From Thiosulfatimonas sediminis (GTDB taxonomy: Bacteria; Pseudomonadota; Gammaproteobacteria; Thiomicrospirales; Thiomicrospiraceae): a stretch of 64,000 nt of DNA. Of this stretch, positions 17,958-26,818 are shown piece after piece. The stretch lies in assembly GCF_011398355.1 (NCBI RefSeq), contig NZ_AP021889.1:1-64000 (forward strand). The letters run 5' to 3'. The position numbers and the translations under genes were made by a program. The notes under the pieces were generated by a model. The model did no database searches, was not told where the DNA came from, and saw only the letters and a list, made by a program, of their open reading frames with translations. Numbering within the stretch: position 1 is the stretch's first letter; every line of letters starts with the position of its first letter.

Positions 17958-18689
17958 CTAACCTAGAAAAGCCTTGGAATCCAGCAAGGTTAAAGTCTGT
18001 TGTCGCCCGCTAATTTTAGCAATCGGTAAATCGGCAAGCTTGCCCGTTTGCAAAGCTTGATACCACAACTGGGTAACCTCAAATTTTGCCGAACCGGTAA
18101 TCAATTTTAAAATCTTAGCCGCCGAATTAATCCGCTGGTAAGACAAACTGAGTCGCTCATTCGGTGCTTTAGGCGATTGTGTTTCGCTAATCACACCACG
18201 CACATCCTTTCGGTTATGCCCTGGAAACAAGCTGGCGGTATGCCCATCTTCTCCCATGCCGAGCAAGACCAAATCAAAGTGAACACCTTCAATCATATCG
18301 CGATAAATAATTGCCGATTCTTCCAGCCCAAGTTCGGTTGGCATAAAGAAAATCTGTTCACTCGGCACGCTGCCATTCTTTAACCAAGCTTGTTCAGCTG
18401 CCAGGCTATTGCGCTCCGGGTGATCACTCGGATATACCCGTTCATCACCCATAAACAAACACCATTTTGAAAACTGTGCTTCTGCTTCACTTAATTGCGC
18501 CAGTTGTTTGTAAATAGCAATCGGTGTCGTGCCCCCAGCCAATACCAAATTAAACGCACCACGCGCCTCAATCGTTGCGCTAGCGGCTTGCAATATATAA
18601 GCCACCGCCGCCTGCACCAAAGCCTCGGTTTTTGAGTAAATCTGCCACTCTTCAGAACTGTCGCTAAACGTTACTGTCTGTACACTCAT
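17958..18689 (-). CDS. pgl: 6-phosphogluconolactonase
   Basis: This enzyme hydrolyses 6-phosphogluconolactone to 6-phosphogluconate, step two of the oxidative pentose phosphate pathway. The 243-residue product has the DevB/Pgl signature: AGGTTPIAIYKQLA, FMGDERVYPSDHPERNS, LLGMGEDGHTASLFPG. The frame opens at 18728, but the ATG at 18689 lies two bases after the zwf stop (TAGTAATG) and gives a normal start, MSVQTVTF. Last gene of gnd-zwf-pgl. Confidence 0.94.
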   Translation of the reverse strand: MSVQTVTFSDSSEEWQIYSKTEALVQAAVAYILQAASATIEARGAFNLVLAGGTTPIAIYKQLAQLSEAEAQFSKWCLFMGDERVYPSDHPERNSLAAEQAWLKNGSVPSEQIFFMPTELGLEESAIIYRDMIEGVHFDLVLLGMGEDGHTASLFPGHNRKDVRGVISETQSPKAPNERLSLSYQRINSAAKILKLITGSAKFEVTQLWYQALQTGKLADLPIAKISGRQQTLTLLDSKAFLG

Positions 18690-18691
18690 TA

Positions 18692-20173
18692 CTAGGCACA
18701 CTCCGGCGTATAGTGATATCGCCAACATTGCTCAGGATGGTCAAATAACTTCTTCGCACCATCTGGCCCCCAAGTTCCTGCAGGATAGGTGTCAATATAA
18801 GCCGTTTCTGCCGCCCAAGCTTGTAGCACTGGGTCAACCACATTCCAAGCAGCCTTGACTTCGTCATACCGTAAGAAGAGAGATCGGTCTCCTTTTATCA
18901 CGTCCAACAACAACTCTTCATAAGCATCATAAGTATTGTTGTCATCCCCTTTTAACGTCGCATCCAGACTGGTCTGCTCAGTCATAATTTCCAGACCAGG
19001 CTGCTTAGCAGTGATTTCGATACGAATCGATTCCTCGGGCTGTATCCCAAAAACCACCCAATTAGGCTCCATTTTCTTAACCTGCGACTCACGGAAAAAC
19101 TGCTTAGGCGGGTGTTTAAAGCGAATCGCCACAATCGTACGATTTTTCGGCATATTTTTACCGGTTTGAATGTAAAACGGCACCCCCGCCCAACGCCAAT
19201 TATCAATATACAATTTTAAAGCCGCGTAAGTTTCCGTCACACTGTCCTCAGCAACATCCGGCTCTTGCAGATACGCTGGCACAGTTTGACCATTCACCAC
19301 CCCTTCAGCATACTGCGCACGATAAGCCTGATTATGCACATTCTTTTTCATAATAGGCCGAACAGATTGCAGCAATTTTACCTTTTCGTTACGCAAAGCT
19401 TCAGCTTCCATTGATGCCGGAGGCTCCATCGCCACCAAAGCCAAGAGTTGCAATAGATGCGACTGAATCATATCGCGCATCGCGCCACTGGTATCGTAAT
19501 AACCGGCGCGCGTGCCGACCGATTTATCTTCCGCATGGGTGATTTGAATGTGATCAATATAGTTACGATTCCATAATGGTTCCATCATCAAATTAGCAAA
19601 CCGGAAAACCATTAAATTTTGCACCATACCTTTGCCAAGATAGTGATCGATACGGTAAGTCTGCTCTTCATCCAAGTGTTTATTCAAGCGCTTTTGCAAC
19701 TGTTTTGCGCTTTCCGCATCATAGCCAAATGGCTTTTCTAACACCACTCTACGCCATCCAGAATCTTGCTTCAGCAGACCGGCTTTACCAAGATACTCAA
19801 CCGCAGGAGCAAATTGATCCGGCCCTAATGACAAATAAAAAGCCATATTGGTCGGCCAATGATTCGCACTAATATGCTGCTTCAAATTCTCATACTCATC
19901 CGCCGCAAGAATATCCATTTTGAAATAATCTAGCCGCTGACAAAATCGCTCGCAAACATCATCGGTAATTCCGCCACGCGCTTTGGGTATGACTGCGTCT
20001 TTGACCGTTTCTAACCACTCTTCACGGTTCCAATCACGACGCCCTATGGCAAGAATTTTGACATCATCAGCCAAACGTCGATGCTTTTCCAAATGGTAAA
20101 AAGCAGGCATTAGCTTTGTCATTGAAAGGTTTCCAGTCGCGCCGAAAACCACATAAGTACAGGATTGCGCCAT
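18692..20173 (-). CDS. zwf: Glucose-6-phosphate 1-dehydrogenase
   Basis: It oxidises glucose 6-phosphate to 6-phosphogluconolactone with NADP+ (or NAD+). The 493-residue protein has the N-terminal nucleotide-binding GATGNLSMTKLMPA (commonly GASGDLAKRKL in the family, so somewhat divergent) and the active-site motif RIDHYLGKGMVQN. The frame extends to 20224, but the ATG at 20173 lies two bases after the gnd stop, with a GAGGTG ribosome site inside the end of gnd. Tight spacing on both sides points to one operon with gnd and pgl. Confidence 0.96.
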   Translation of the reverse strand: MAQSCTYVVFGATGNLSMTKLMPAFYHLEKHRRLADDVKILAIGRRDWNREEWLETVKDAVIPKARGGITDDVCERFCQRLDYFKMDILAADEYENLKQHISANHWPTNMAFYLSLGPDQFAPAVEYLGKAGLLKQDSGWRRVVLEKPFGYDAESAKQLQKRLNKHLDEEQTYRIDHYLGKGMVQNLMVFRFANLMMEPLWNRNYIDHIQITHAEDKSVGTRAGYYDTSGAMRDMIQSHLLQLLALVAMEPPASMEAEALRNEKVKLLQSVRPIMKKNVHNQAYRAQYAEGVVNGQTVPAYLQEPDVAEDSVTETYAALKLYIDNWRWAGVPFYIQTGKNMPKNRTIVAIRFKHPPKQFFRESQVKKMEPNWVVFGIQPEESIRIEITAKQPGLEIMTEQTSLDATLKGDDNNTYDAYEELLLDVIKGDRSLFLRYDEVKAAWNVVDPVLQAWAAETAYIDTYPAGTWGPDGAKKLFDHPEQCWRYHYTPECA

Positions 20174-20175
20174 GA

Positions 20176-21633
20176 TTACACCTCGTAGGTGGTTGAGCTC
20201 ACCCGACCACCAGATTGAATCCAATCGGTATGGAAAAAAGTACCTCGCGGCGCATCCACGCGTTCATAAGTATGCGCGCCAAAATAATCACGTTGTGCTT
20301 GCAACAAATTGGCCGGTAATTTAGCGGTTTTATAACCGTCAAAGAAAGCCAAAGCGGAACTTAACGCTGGGGTTGGAATCTGTTGTTGAATCCCAAAAAT
20401 AACCGCTTTACGCCAGTTTTCATGACTCTCTTGCAACGCTTTACTGAAGAAATCGGCGATTAACAAATTGCTTAAACCTGGATTGCTTTCAAAGGCATTT
20501 TTGATTTCGCCAAGGAAAGTCGAACGAATAATACAGCCGCCGCGCCACATAAGCGCAATACCACCATAGTTTAACTGCCAGCCAAACTCTTTGGCCGCTT
20601 CACGCATTAGCATATAACCTTGCGCATAAGAGATAATTTTTGAAGCGTAGAGCGCATCGTGAATCGCTTTTAACAGCGCTTTACGCTCAGCCTTATCGAA
20701 CTTAGGCGGTTTGGGCGCCTTACCAAACACTTTTTGCGCTTTGTTTCGTTCGTCTTTTAAAGCGGAAAGACACCGTGAATAAACCGATTCGGTAATTAAG
20801 GTTACCGGAATCCCTAACTCTAAAGAACTGATTCCCGTCCATTTTCCAGTCCCTTTTTGCCCAGCAGCATCCAAAATTTTATCCACCAACGGTTTACCGT
20901 CAGCATCCGTAAATTTCAAGATTTCAGCGGTGATTTCAATCAAATAACTGTCTAACACCCCCTTGTTCCACTTAGCGAAAATCTTCTGGCATTTTTTCGC
21001 ACTCAACCCCATGCCATAACGCATCAAATGGTAACTTTCTGCAATCAACTGCATATCGCCATATTCAATTCCGTTATGTACCATTTTGACGTAATGCCCG
21101 GCTCCGCCATCGCCAACCCAATCACAACATGGCGCGGCATCGGCTTTAGCAGAAATTGCTTGAAAAATCGGTTTAACTGCCTGCCAAGCGTCTGGATTGC
21201 CGCCTGGCATAATAGAAGGCCCAAAACGCGCACCCTCCTCTCCACCGGAAACACCTGTACCAATAAATAAAATACCTTGTTTTTGTAAGGCCTCGGTACG
21301 ACGCTGTGAATCGGTATACAAAGAATTACCACCGTCGATAATAATGTCACCCGCTTGCAGATGCGGTAATAACTGTTCAATAAACAGATCAACCACTTGA
21401 CCCGCTTTAACCATCAACATAATTTTGCGCGGTGCTTGCAGCGAATTAACTAAATCTGCAATGCTAAAACAACCGACTAAATTCGGGTTATCTGGCTCGG
21501 CGGCGAGAAACTCCTCAGTTTTGCTGGGCGAACGGTTGTAGACCGCCACTTTAAAACCGTGATCGGCCATATTTAGAACCAAATTCTGTCCCATTACGGC
21601 CAGCCCGATCAATCCAATATCTGCCTGCTGCAT
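20176..21633 (-). CDS. gnd: 6-phosphogluconate dehydrogenase, decarboxylating
   Basis: It converts 6-phosphogluconate to ribulose 5-phosphate plus CO2 with NAD(P)+. The 485-residue protein has an N-terminal Rossmann motif GLIGLAVMGQNLVLNMADHGF, the substrate signature GTGVSGGEEGARFGPSIMPGG, catalytic KMVHNGIEYGDMQL and a C-terminal helical domain. Two close ATGs exist. The first (21642) abuts the AAGGAG site, so the second at 21633, about 9 nt from it, is the better start. First gene of the gnd-zwf-pgl operon. Its product, ribulose 5-phosphate, is also the substrate of phosphoribulokinase. Confidence 0.95.
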   Translation of the reverse strand: MQQADIGLIGLAVMGQNLVLNMADHGFKVAVYNRSPSKTEEFLAAEPDNPNLVGCFSIADLVNSLQAPRKIMLMVKAGQVVDLFIEQLLPHLQAGDIIIDGGNSLYTDSQRRTEALQKQGILFIGTGVSGGEEGARFGPSIMPGGNPDAWQAVKPIFQAISAKADAAPCCDWVGDGGAGHYVKMVHNGIEYGDMQLIAESYHLMRYGMGLSAKKCQKIFAKWNKGVLDSYLIEITAEILKFTDADGKPLVDKILDAAGQKGTGKWTGISSLELGIPVTLITESVYSRCLSALKDERNKAQKVFGKAPKPPKFDKAERKALLKAIHDALYASKIISYAQGYMLMREAAKEFGWQLNYGGIALMWRGGCIIRSTFLGEIKNAFESNPGLSNLLIADFFSKALQESHENWRKAVIFGIQQQIPTPALSSALAFFDGYKTAKLPANLLQAQRDYFGAHTYERVDAPRGTFFHTDWIQSGGRVSSTTYEV

Positions 21634-22370
21634 TGTCGACATCTCCTTGCAAAAAATTGAGTAATAATCTCGTGAAACGGCTTATCACATTGCCTAATAG
21701 ACGTAAAAAAAGAAAGTGAATTTTTTTTTATCTTTTATAAAAATGATTTCAGATTTGTCTGTTGGGTAAACGAAAGAACGCAGAACGCACAATAGTGGTG
21801 CAAGTCCAACAACGCTCTTTGTTTAATTAAGAGGCACAGAATAATCCCCATTGACTGCCGCAAGGGATTGCAAAGCCTCAATTCCAGACTCCCCTCAAAG
21901 TAGATAGCAAAAGCAATGAATCAAAAGGTCAATAACAAAACCGCCTTGTAAGCCTTACCTGTAGGCGCTTTGAACCACATCGCAATGCTGCTTTCTAGTA
22001 TTGTCAAACCACGACATGACACTAAATAGCCACTTTGCTCAGCCAAATGGTTCTATAACTAAAGCCATTTAGATTTATTCTGCGCCGCCTAGGTTATACG
22101 CTGTTTTAGCAAAGACCATGCTAAACAATCGCAACACCGCAAAAATTCACTCGACTAAAACGCTATTGCGACATTTCGTATCCACCAAAGTAAATTAACT
22201 TATTGTTTTTATTATTAAAAAAATAATCGATTAAAAATAATTAAAAAAAATGATTTTTTTTGAAACTAAATCGTTACCTCATCGGTAGTACCTATTGAAA
22301 GCGCACAAAACTCGCTCATTCATTCTGCGGAATGATATGCAACTAACTTTGAAATTTAGGAAGCTACACA
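21634..22370. other. Long non-coding region between gnd and the DUF3455 gene
   Basis: No gene is seen in this 737-bp divergent region. It holds repeat copy D (21830-22083). On the right is a very AT-rich tract (22190-22270) with long A and T runs, probably the promoter region of the DUF3455 gene. A small hairpin CATTC-TGCG-GAATG (about 22320-22333) lies in its leader. An AT-rich stretch at 21700-21750 is a likely gnd promoter area. Confidence 0.5.
21830..22083 (-). repeat. Interspersed intergenic repeat, copy D (longest)
   Basis: Read on the minus strand it starts GCGCAGAATAAATCTAAATGG and carries the same ordered blocks as copy A: ATGGCTT-AG, AGAAC-ATTTGGC, GTCATGTC, TTCAAAGC with a 21-nt hairpin block (16 of 21 identical to A), then GTCAATGGGGAT and GTGCCTCT. 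It has about 95 extra bases before the last block. Its two ends are inverted repeats of each other (GCGCAGAATAAATC and GCACAGAATAATCC), so it looks like the most complete copy. No target duplication is obvious. Confidence 0.65.
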
Positions 22371-22901
22371 ATGAAAAAAATCATCAGCAACTCCCTTACA
22401 CTTGTCGGTTTATTCGCCATTGCAACCTCTGTACAAGCGGGAGCTTTTAACCAGTCTACTCTTCCAGAATCAATTCAAGTTCCTGCAGGTAACGAACTTG
22501 CTCTTGTTACACACGCTAAAGGTAATATTACTTGGGAATGCAAAACGACAGACGGCAAAACCGGATGGGCATTCGCTGGACCACGTGCAATTTTGAGTGA
22601 CATTCAAGGCAATGCAGCAATCTCTTATTTTGGACCACCAGCAACTTGGGAAGCGTTTGACGGTTCTTCAATTACTGGTAAACAACTTGCCGTTTCTCCA
22701 TCAAAAGCAGGCAGCATTCCAATGCAACTGGTTAAAGCAAACGCCTCTGAAAAAGACGGTCTGCTAAAAGGCGTAACCTACATCCAACGTATCAACCTAA
22801 ACGGCGGTAAAGCACCTGCTGAAGGCTGTAACACGAGCAAAGTGGGTCATAAAATGGTTGTAAACTATTCTGGTGACTACCTATTCTGGAAAGCTAAATA
22901 A
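22371..22901 (+). CDS. Secreted DUF3455-family protein
   Basis: The 176-residue protein has a Sec signal peptide (cleavage about VQA-GAF, residue 23). The mature part matches the DUF3455 pattern: PAGNELALVTHAKGNITWECK, TWEAFDGSSITGKQL, IPMQLVKA, LLKGVTYIQRINLNGGKAP and a C-terminal Y-SGDYLFWKA. Two cysteines (C57 and C154) could form a disulfide. Function is unknown. A strong AGGAAG ribosome site and the long AT-rich leader suggest regulated expression. The next genes encode an ECF sigma factor and its anti-sigma factor, so regulation by them is plausible but unproven. Confidence 0.75.
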   Translation: MKKIISNSLTLVGLFAIATSVQAGAFNQSTLPESIQVPAGNELALVTHAKGNITWECKTTDGKTGWAFAGPRAILSDIQGNAAISYFGPPATWEAFDGSSITGKQLAVSPSKAGSIPMQLVKANASEKDGLLKGVTYIQRINLNGGKAPAEGCNTSKVGHKMVVNYSGDYLFWKAK

Positions 22902-22969
22902 TTATTTAACTGACCCAAAATAGCACCCAAGGAGACACTGAGCACCTTTAAATGATTTCAAGCACCACA

Positions 22970-23193
22970 AAATTTAGGATTAGATAAAGGATGACCGATG
23001 ACGGTTATCCCGAATCTGAACCAGACAGGTAACGAGCCTAAAAATTTTGTAATGCCCCTTAAAAATAGAGGCGTGCTATGCCTCATCGAAACCCAATAAA
23101 GAAGGACTCTCTGTTTCCTGAAATATAGCGGGTAAAAAACCCGTATGAATATTTAACAGACCTCAGCCCAGTTCGCTATACTGGGCTTTTTTT
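22970..23193 (+). ncRNA. Candidate structured leader or small RNA before the sigma-factor gene
   Basis: Non-coding. In order: a 9-bp hairpin with ATGA loop (GGATGACCG ... CGGTTATCC, about 22988-23010) enclosed by AAAATTTAGG and CCTAAAAATTTT; a hairpin GAGGC-GTGCTAT-GCCTC (about 23068-23084); a small GGGT-AAAAA-ACCC hairpin; and a strong terminator at 23165-23193 ending 20 bp before the sigma-factor ATG. This could be a free small RNA or a leader with attenuation. I do not recognise a known riboswitch class. Confidence 0.35.
23165..23193 (+). terminator. Intrinsic terminator just upstream of the ECF sigma gene
   Basis: AGCCCAGT (23165-23172) pairs with ACTGGGCT (23180-23187) over a 7-nt loop, followed by seven T. 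It may end the DUF3455 transcript or a small RNA, or act as an attenuator for the sigma-factor gene. Confidence 0.9.
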
Positions 23194-23212
23194 ATAGGGT
23201 CTAAAGAGACAA

Positions 23213-23779
23213 ATGGGTATGTCACAATCCTTGTTTGATTACGAAGCGGCGCTATTAGCGTGTGCCGCCGAACAACGTAGCGCTTTAACCGCCCTATACC
23301 AACAAGAGGCGCCTCGCTTAATCGCCGTGGTTTACCGGATACTGCAAAATCAAAGTTTGGCAGAGGAAATTGTGCACGACGCCTTTATTAAGATTTGGAC
23401 CAGTGCGCAAACTTACCGTCCAGAACTCGGTTCTGCACGAGGTTGGATTTATACCTTAACACGTAATTTAGCTTTAAACGCTCTGCAAAAAAACCAACGA
23501 CAGGTGCAAGCCGATCCGGAGTTTTTGACCGATTTGATGGATCAATTACAAGCCGAAAACGAGCACAACGCCAGCAACGAAGCAGAAAATTCGCTGCACA
23601 ACAGAAATTTGTATCACTGTATCGAACAGCTTAACGAAGCCAATAAGCAATGCATCTTACAGGCCTATATCCACGGCTACACGCAAGAAGAAATTGCACA
23701 TTTAATGGATAAACCGATTGGTACCATTAAAACCTGGATAAGACGAAGCCTGCAGGCTTTAAAGGAGTGTCTGCAATGA
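23213..23779 (+). CDS. ECF-family RNA polymerase sigma factor
   Basis: The 188-residue sigma-70 factor has only regions 2 and 4. Region 2 includes ILQNQSLAEEIVHDAFIKIWTSAQTYRPELGSARGWIYTLTRNLALNAL; region 4 has the helix-turn-helix YTQEEIAHLMDKPIGTIKTWIRRSLQALKECL. It resembles the SigK-type factors paired with RskA-like anti-sigma proteins. A second ATG lies two codons in; ribosome-site spacing does not separate them. Its stop overlaps the anti-sigma ATG (ATGA). Confidence 0.93.
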   Translation: MGMSQSLFDYEAALLACAAEQRSALTALYQQEAPRLIAVVYRILQNQSLAEEIVHDAFIKIWTSAQTYRPELGSARGWIYTLTRNLALNALQKNQRQVQADPEFLTDLMDQLQAENEHNASNEAENSLHNRNLYHCIEQLNEANKQCILQAYIHGYTQEEIAHLMDKPIGTIKTWIRRSLQALKECLQ

Positions 23780-24510
23780 GTCAACACACTCAACAACATG
23801 ACCCGCAAATCAACGCCGAACTTTATGTTTTGGGCTTATTGGATTTTGCACAAAAAAATGCGTTTGAAAAGCAAATGCAGCAGGACCCGGCCTTGCAAAA
23901 ACAAGTTAATGACTTTCAAAATCAATTACTTGCAATAACAGACCAACTACCCACTGTGCCGCTAGCACAACCGCTTAGTGCTAAAATTGAACGCAGTTTA
24001 GACGCTTTAGAACGCCAGAATAAAGCCTTTCAACCACGCCAAAAATCGCAAAGTCTTAGATATTTTTGGCAAAGCTTAAGCTTATGGCGTGGTTTTGCTT
24101 TGGCTGGTTTTATAACAAGCTTGTTGCTCAGTATTCAACTATTTCAATACGTACAACAAGCGCCCGGAAAAACCACTTATATTGCTGTACTGGTGGAACC
24201 GCAAGCTAAATCGCCAGGTTGGGTGATTCAAGCAGGTAATAACCAAAAAATTGAGTTAATTCCGCTCGGTTCAGTGGAAATTCCAGAAGGTAAAGCTCTG
24301 CAATTTTGGACTAAAGCGGACGGCTGGAACGCACCCATATCGCTTGGCTTAGTCAAAAAAGGACAAAGCTTACAAGTGGATATTGACAAACTCCCACCGT
24401 TACAACCAAATCAGCTCTTTGAATTAACTTTAGAAGATGAAACAGGTTCTCCAACCGGCAAACCCACTGGGCCAATTTACTCAATCGGCCGTGGTAAACC
24501 AGCTATTTAA
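23776..24510 (+). CDS. RskA-like anti-sigma factor
   Basis: The 244-residue membrane protein should hold the upstream sigma factor inactive. It has a cytoplasmic N-terminal domain (YVLGLLDFAQKNAFEKQM is the usual anti-sigma helix), one membrane helix at about residues 110-130 (GFALAGFITSLLLSIQLF) and a periplasmic RskA-type domain (IELIPLGSVEIPEGKALQFWTK ... LFELTLEDETGSPTGKPTGPIYSIG). The ATG at 23776 has AAAGGAG 8 nt upstream and overlaps the sigma-factor stop by 4 nt; an earlier GTG at 23767 lies on the ribosome site and is rejected. Confidence 0.9.
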   Translation: MSQHTQQHDPQINAELYVLGLLDFAQKNAFEKQMQQDPALQKQVNDFQNQLLAITDQLPTVPLAQPLSAKIERSLDALERQNKAFQPRQKSQSLRYFWQSLSLWRGFALAGFITSLLLSIQLFQYVQQAPGKTTYIAVLVEPQAKSPGWVIQAGNNQKIELIPLGSVEIPEGKALQFWTKADGWNAPISLGLVKKGQSLQVDIDKLPPLQPNQLFELTLEDETGSPTGKPTGPIYSIGRGKPAI

Positions 24511-24543
24511 GCGACACAATATAGGTCTCTTAAACCAAACCCA

Positions 24544-24573
24544 AACCGCCTAATGAATCTTTAACAGGCGGTT
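24544..24573 (+). terminator. Hairpin after the anti-sigma gene
   Basis: AACCGCCT (24544-24551) pairs with AGGCGGTT (24566-24573). The downstream sequence AAACACTTTTC has only a short T-run, so this is a moderate terminator 33 bp after the stop. Confidence 0.5.
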
Positions 24574-24727
24574 AAACACTTTTCTAACTAGCGGCGCGAT
24601 TGCAAACTCAATCAAACTTTCAACATAATCAAGTCTGAATTTTCATCAACCTTTGGGGAAATACAGAACAAATCCCGTCGCTGGAATGTGTTCAAATAAC
24701 CTGAATCGTAAAATTTAAAGACATTTC

Positions 24728-26077
24728 ATGACTGCACATCCAATTATTCAAACCCCAACAAAACATGACTTTTGGTTTTTACCGCTTGGCGGCACCGGCG
24801 AAATCGGCATGAATATGAACCTTTACGGCCACAATAAACAGTGGCTGATGGTCGATTGCGGCATGGGATTTTTGCATGAAGGTTTACAGGAAAAACGCGT
24901 CTGCGCAGATCCGCAGTTTATCGAACAGCAAAGCGAAAACCTGCAAGCAATCATCGTCACTCATGCGCATGAAGACCATCTGGGGGCGATTATGGAACTC
25001 TGGCCGCGCTTACAAGCACCGGTCTATGCTTCCCCATTTGCTTATCAATTGTTGCTTAATAAACTCAATTCAGTCACTTGGGGACATTCGATTCCGCTTT
25101 TTCAAATTGAATTTCAGCGATCCTATGATTTCGGTGAATTTAGCGTCACTTGGCTGCCGATGCCACACTCAGTGCCAGAAGCAGCTAGCCTGCTTATCGA
25201 AACACCGATTGCTAAAGTCCTGCACACCGGAGACTGGAAAATCGATGCGAATCCGGTGCTTGGACAGCCTTTTAATCCGCAACTTTACAGTCTGATTGGC
25301 AGTTACGGTATTGATGCGATGATTTGCGACTCAACCAATGCGGTTAAAGAAGGCAGTACCCTGTCAGAAAGCGCCTGTTATCAAGGGTTATATCAAACCA
25401 TTGCCAAGTCGAAAAACCGCGTCGTAGTCGGCTGTTTTAGCTCTAATATCGCGCGACTGGTGACCATCGCCAAAATCGCTGCCAAAACCAAACGTAAAAT
25501 GGCCACTTTCGGTCGTTCAATGGAAACGATGGTATCGATTGCCAAACGTCTCAACTACTGGCCGAAAAACTTGGAACTGATTGACCCTAAACACATCGGT
25601 TATTTACCACCAGAAGAAGTTCTTGTGGTCGCCACCGGCTCGCAAGCCGAACCGCGCGCCGCACTCACCAAGTTAGCGAATCAACGCCACCCTTGGCTAT
25701 TTTTAGATGAAGGCGACACGGTGATTTTCAGCTCGATTAAAATTCCGCCAAATAAAGAACGCATCGACCGTTTAATCGAACGCCTAAGAAGCCAGCAAGT
25801 CGAAGTGATTCATGCCGAAGACAGCACCATTCCGCTACACGCCTCCGGTCATCCGGCGAAGCAGGATTTATTGCAATTATTCAATCTGGTCAAACCGAAA
25901 ACACTGATTCCGACACATGGCGAACCACAACACCTGCAAGCTTTAGCCGACTTGGCAAAACAAGCCGGAATTAACGAAGTTTGTCACGGAAGTAATGGCG
26001 ATCTGTTTAAGATTGCACCATTCGTCAAAAAACAGGCTGAATTTACTAAAACCGGATTTATCGAACTCAGCATTTAG
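24728..26077 (+). CDS. RNase J-like metallo-beta-lactamase nuclease
   Basis: This is a predicted zinc-dependent RNA nuclease of the beta-CASP group. The 449-residue protein has the metal motif THAHEDHLG (H79, H81, D83, H84), further ligand regions HSVPEAA and HTGDWKID, and beta-CASP motifs ICDSTNA, GCFSSNIAR, ATGSQAEPRAAL, and the late LHASGHPAKQDL and IPTHGEPQHL. It is about 100 residues shorter than classic RNase J because the C-terminal domain is missing, as in many gammaproteobacterial relatives. It ends 3 bp from the convergent SDR gene. Confidence 0.85.
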   Translation: MTAHPIIQTPTKHDFWFLPLGGTGEIGMNMNLYGHNKQWLMVDCGMGFLHEGLQEKRVCADPQFIEQQSENLQAIIVTHAHEDHLGAIMELWPRLQAPVYASPFAYQLLLNKLNSVTWGHSIPLFQIEFQRSYDFGEFSVTWLPMPHSVPEAASLLIETPIAKVLHTGDWKIDANPVLGQPFNPQLYSLIGSYGIDAMICDSTNAVKEGSTLSESACYQGLYQTIAKSKNRVVVGCFSSNIARLVTIAKIAAKTKRKMATFGRSMETMVSIAKRLNYWPKNLELIDPKHIGYLPPEEVLVVATGSQAEPRAALTKLANQRHPWLFLDEGDTVIFSSIKIPPNKERIDRLIERLRSQQVEVIHAEDSTIPLHASGHPAKQDLLQLFNLVKPKTLIPTHGEPQHLQALADLAKQAGINEVCHGSNGDLFKIAPFVKKQAEFTKTGFIELSI

Positions 26078-26080
26078 CGG

Positions 26081-26812
26081 CTAAGGTTCGATAATATTGC
26101 CGGCAAAATCAATTAACTGGCCACTGTGCGCGAGCTTAACCTCTGCAAATAAATCGCAAATTTTTTGCGCGGTAAATTCAACCGTTTGTAGTTGCTCCGG
26201 CGGTAACCCTTTTTGAAAAGGTTTGGAAAGACGAGTATCGGTAGTCCCTGGTTGAATGGCAAAAACCGTGATCGGCGAGCGTTTCATTTTCAACTCAATA
26301 GCGATGTTTTTCAGTAGCATATTTAACGCGGCTTTGCTGGCTCGATAGGCATGCCAACCACCCATTTTATTGTCAGAAATACTGCCCAAACGAGCGGATA
26401 AAACACCAATTTTCATTGGCGTTTTTACGCCAAAGTTTTGCAATATCGCTTGCACTAACATGACTGGGCCAATCGCATTTAACTGGTAAGATTTTTGCAG
26501 ATGTTGCGCGTTTAATGCACGGTAGGTTTTCTCCGGCTGGGTATCGGCATCATGCAACCAACCACTGGCAATCAACACATAATCCGGCGCCCCCAATTGG
26601 CTAGCGACTTTAATTACATCTAAAAACTGCTCCGGCTGAGCCAAATCAAATGCAAAACTTTGCTGAAACACCGAGGCATCAATTTTTTCTGGATTGCGTG
26701 CAAAACCGACAAGCTGACAGCCCGCAAAGCGTTTACTGAGCTCTTTTCCAAAAGCCGCACCGATTCCGCCAGTCGCGGCAAAAACCCAAACACGCTTTAC
26801 AGATTCACTCAT
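26081..26812 (-). CDS. Short-chain dehydrogenase/reductase
   Basis: The 243-residue Rossmann-fold oxidoreductase has an N-terminal cofactor loop in a slightly unusual form (ATGGIGAAFGKEL in place of TGxxxGIG), the NAIGPVMLVQA strand, serine in VLSARLGSIS and the catalytic YRASK. The substrate is unknown; it resembles SDRs named C-factor. It is followed upstream at 6 bp by the DUF429 gene and then the cupin gene, so these three probably form one operon. Confidence 0.85.
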   Translation of the reverse strand: MSESVKRVWVFAATGGIGAAFGKELSKRFAGCQLVGFARNPEKIDASVFQQSFAFDLAQPEQFLDVIKVASQLGAPDYVLIASGWLHDADTQPEKTYRALNAQHLQKSYQLNAIGPVMLVQAILQNFGVKTPMKIGVLSARLGSISDNKMGGWHAYRASKAALNMLLKNIAIELKMKRSPITVFAIQPGTTDTRLSKPFQKGLPPEQLQTVEFTAQKICDLFAEVKLAHSGQLIDFAGNIIEP

Positions 26813-26818
26813 AACCCC

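Noticed and set aside
21795-21890. Riboswitch-like words on the plus strand (GGTGCAAGTCC as in cobalamin, GCAAAGCC as in c-di-GMP riboswitches)
   Set aside because: The other conserved parts and pairing of either class are missing, and most of the stretch (from 21830) is explained as the reverse complement of the interspersed repeat, copy D.
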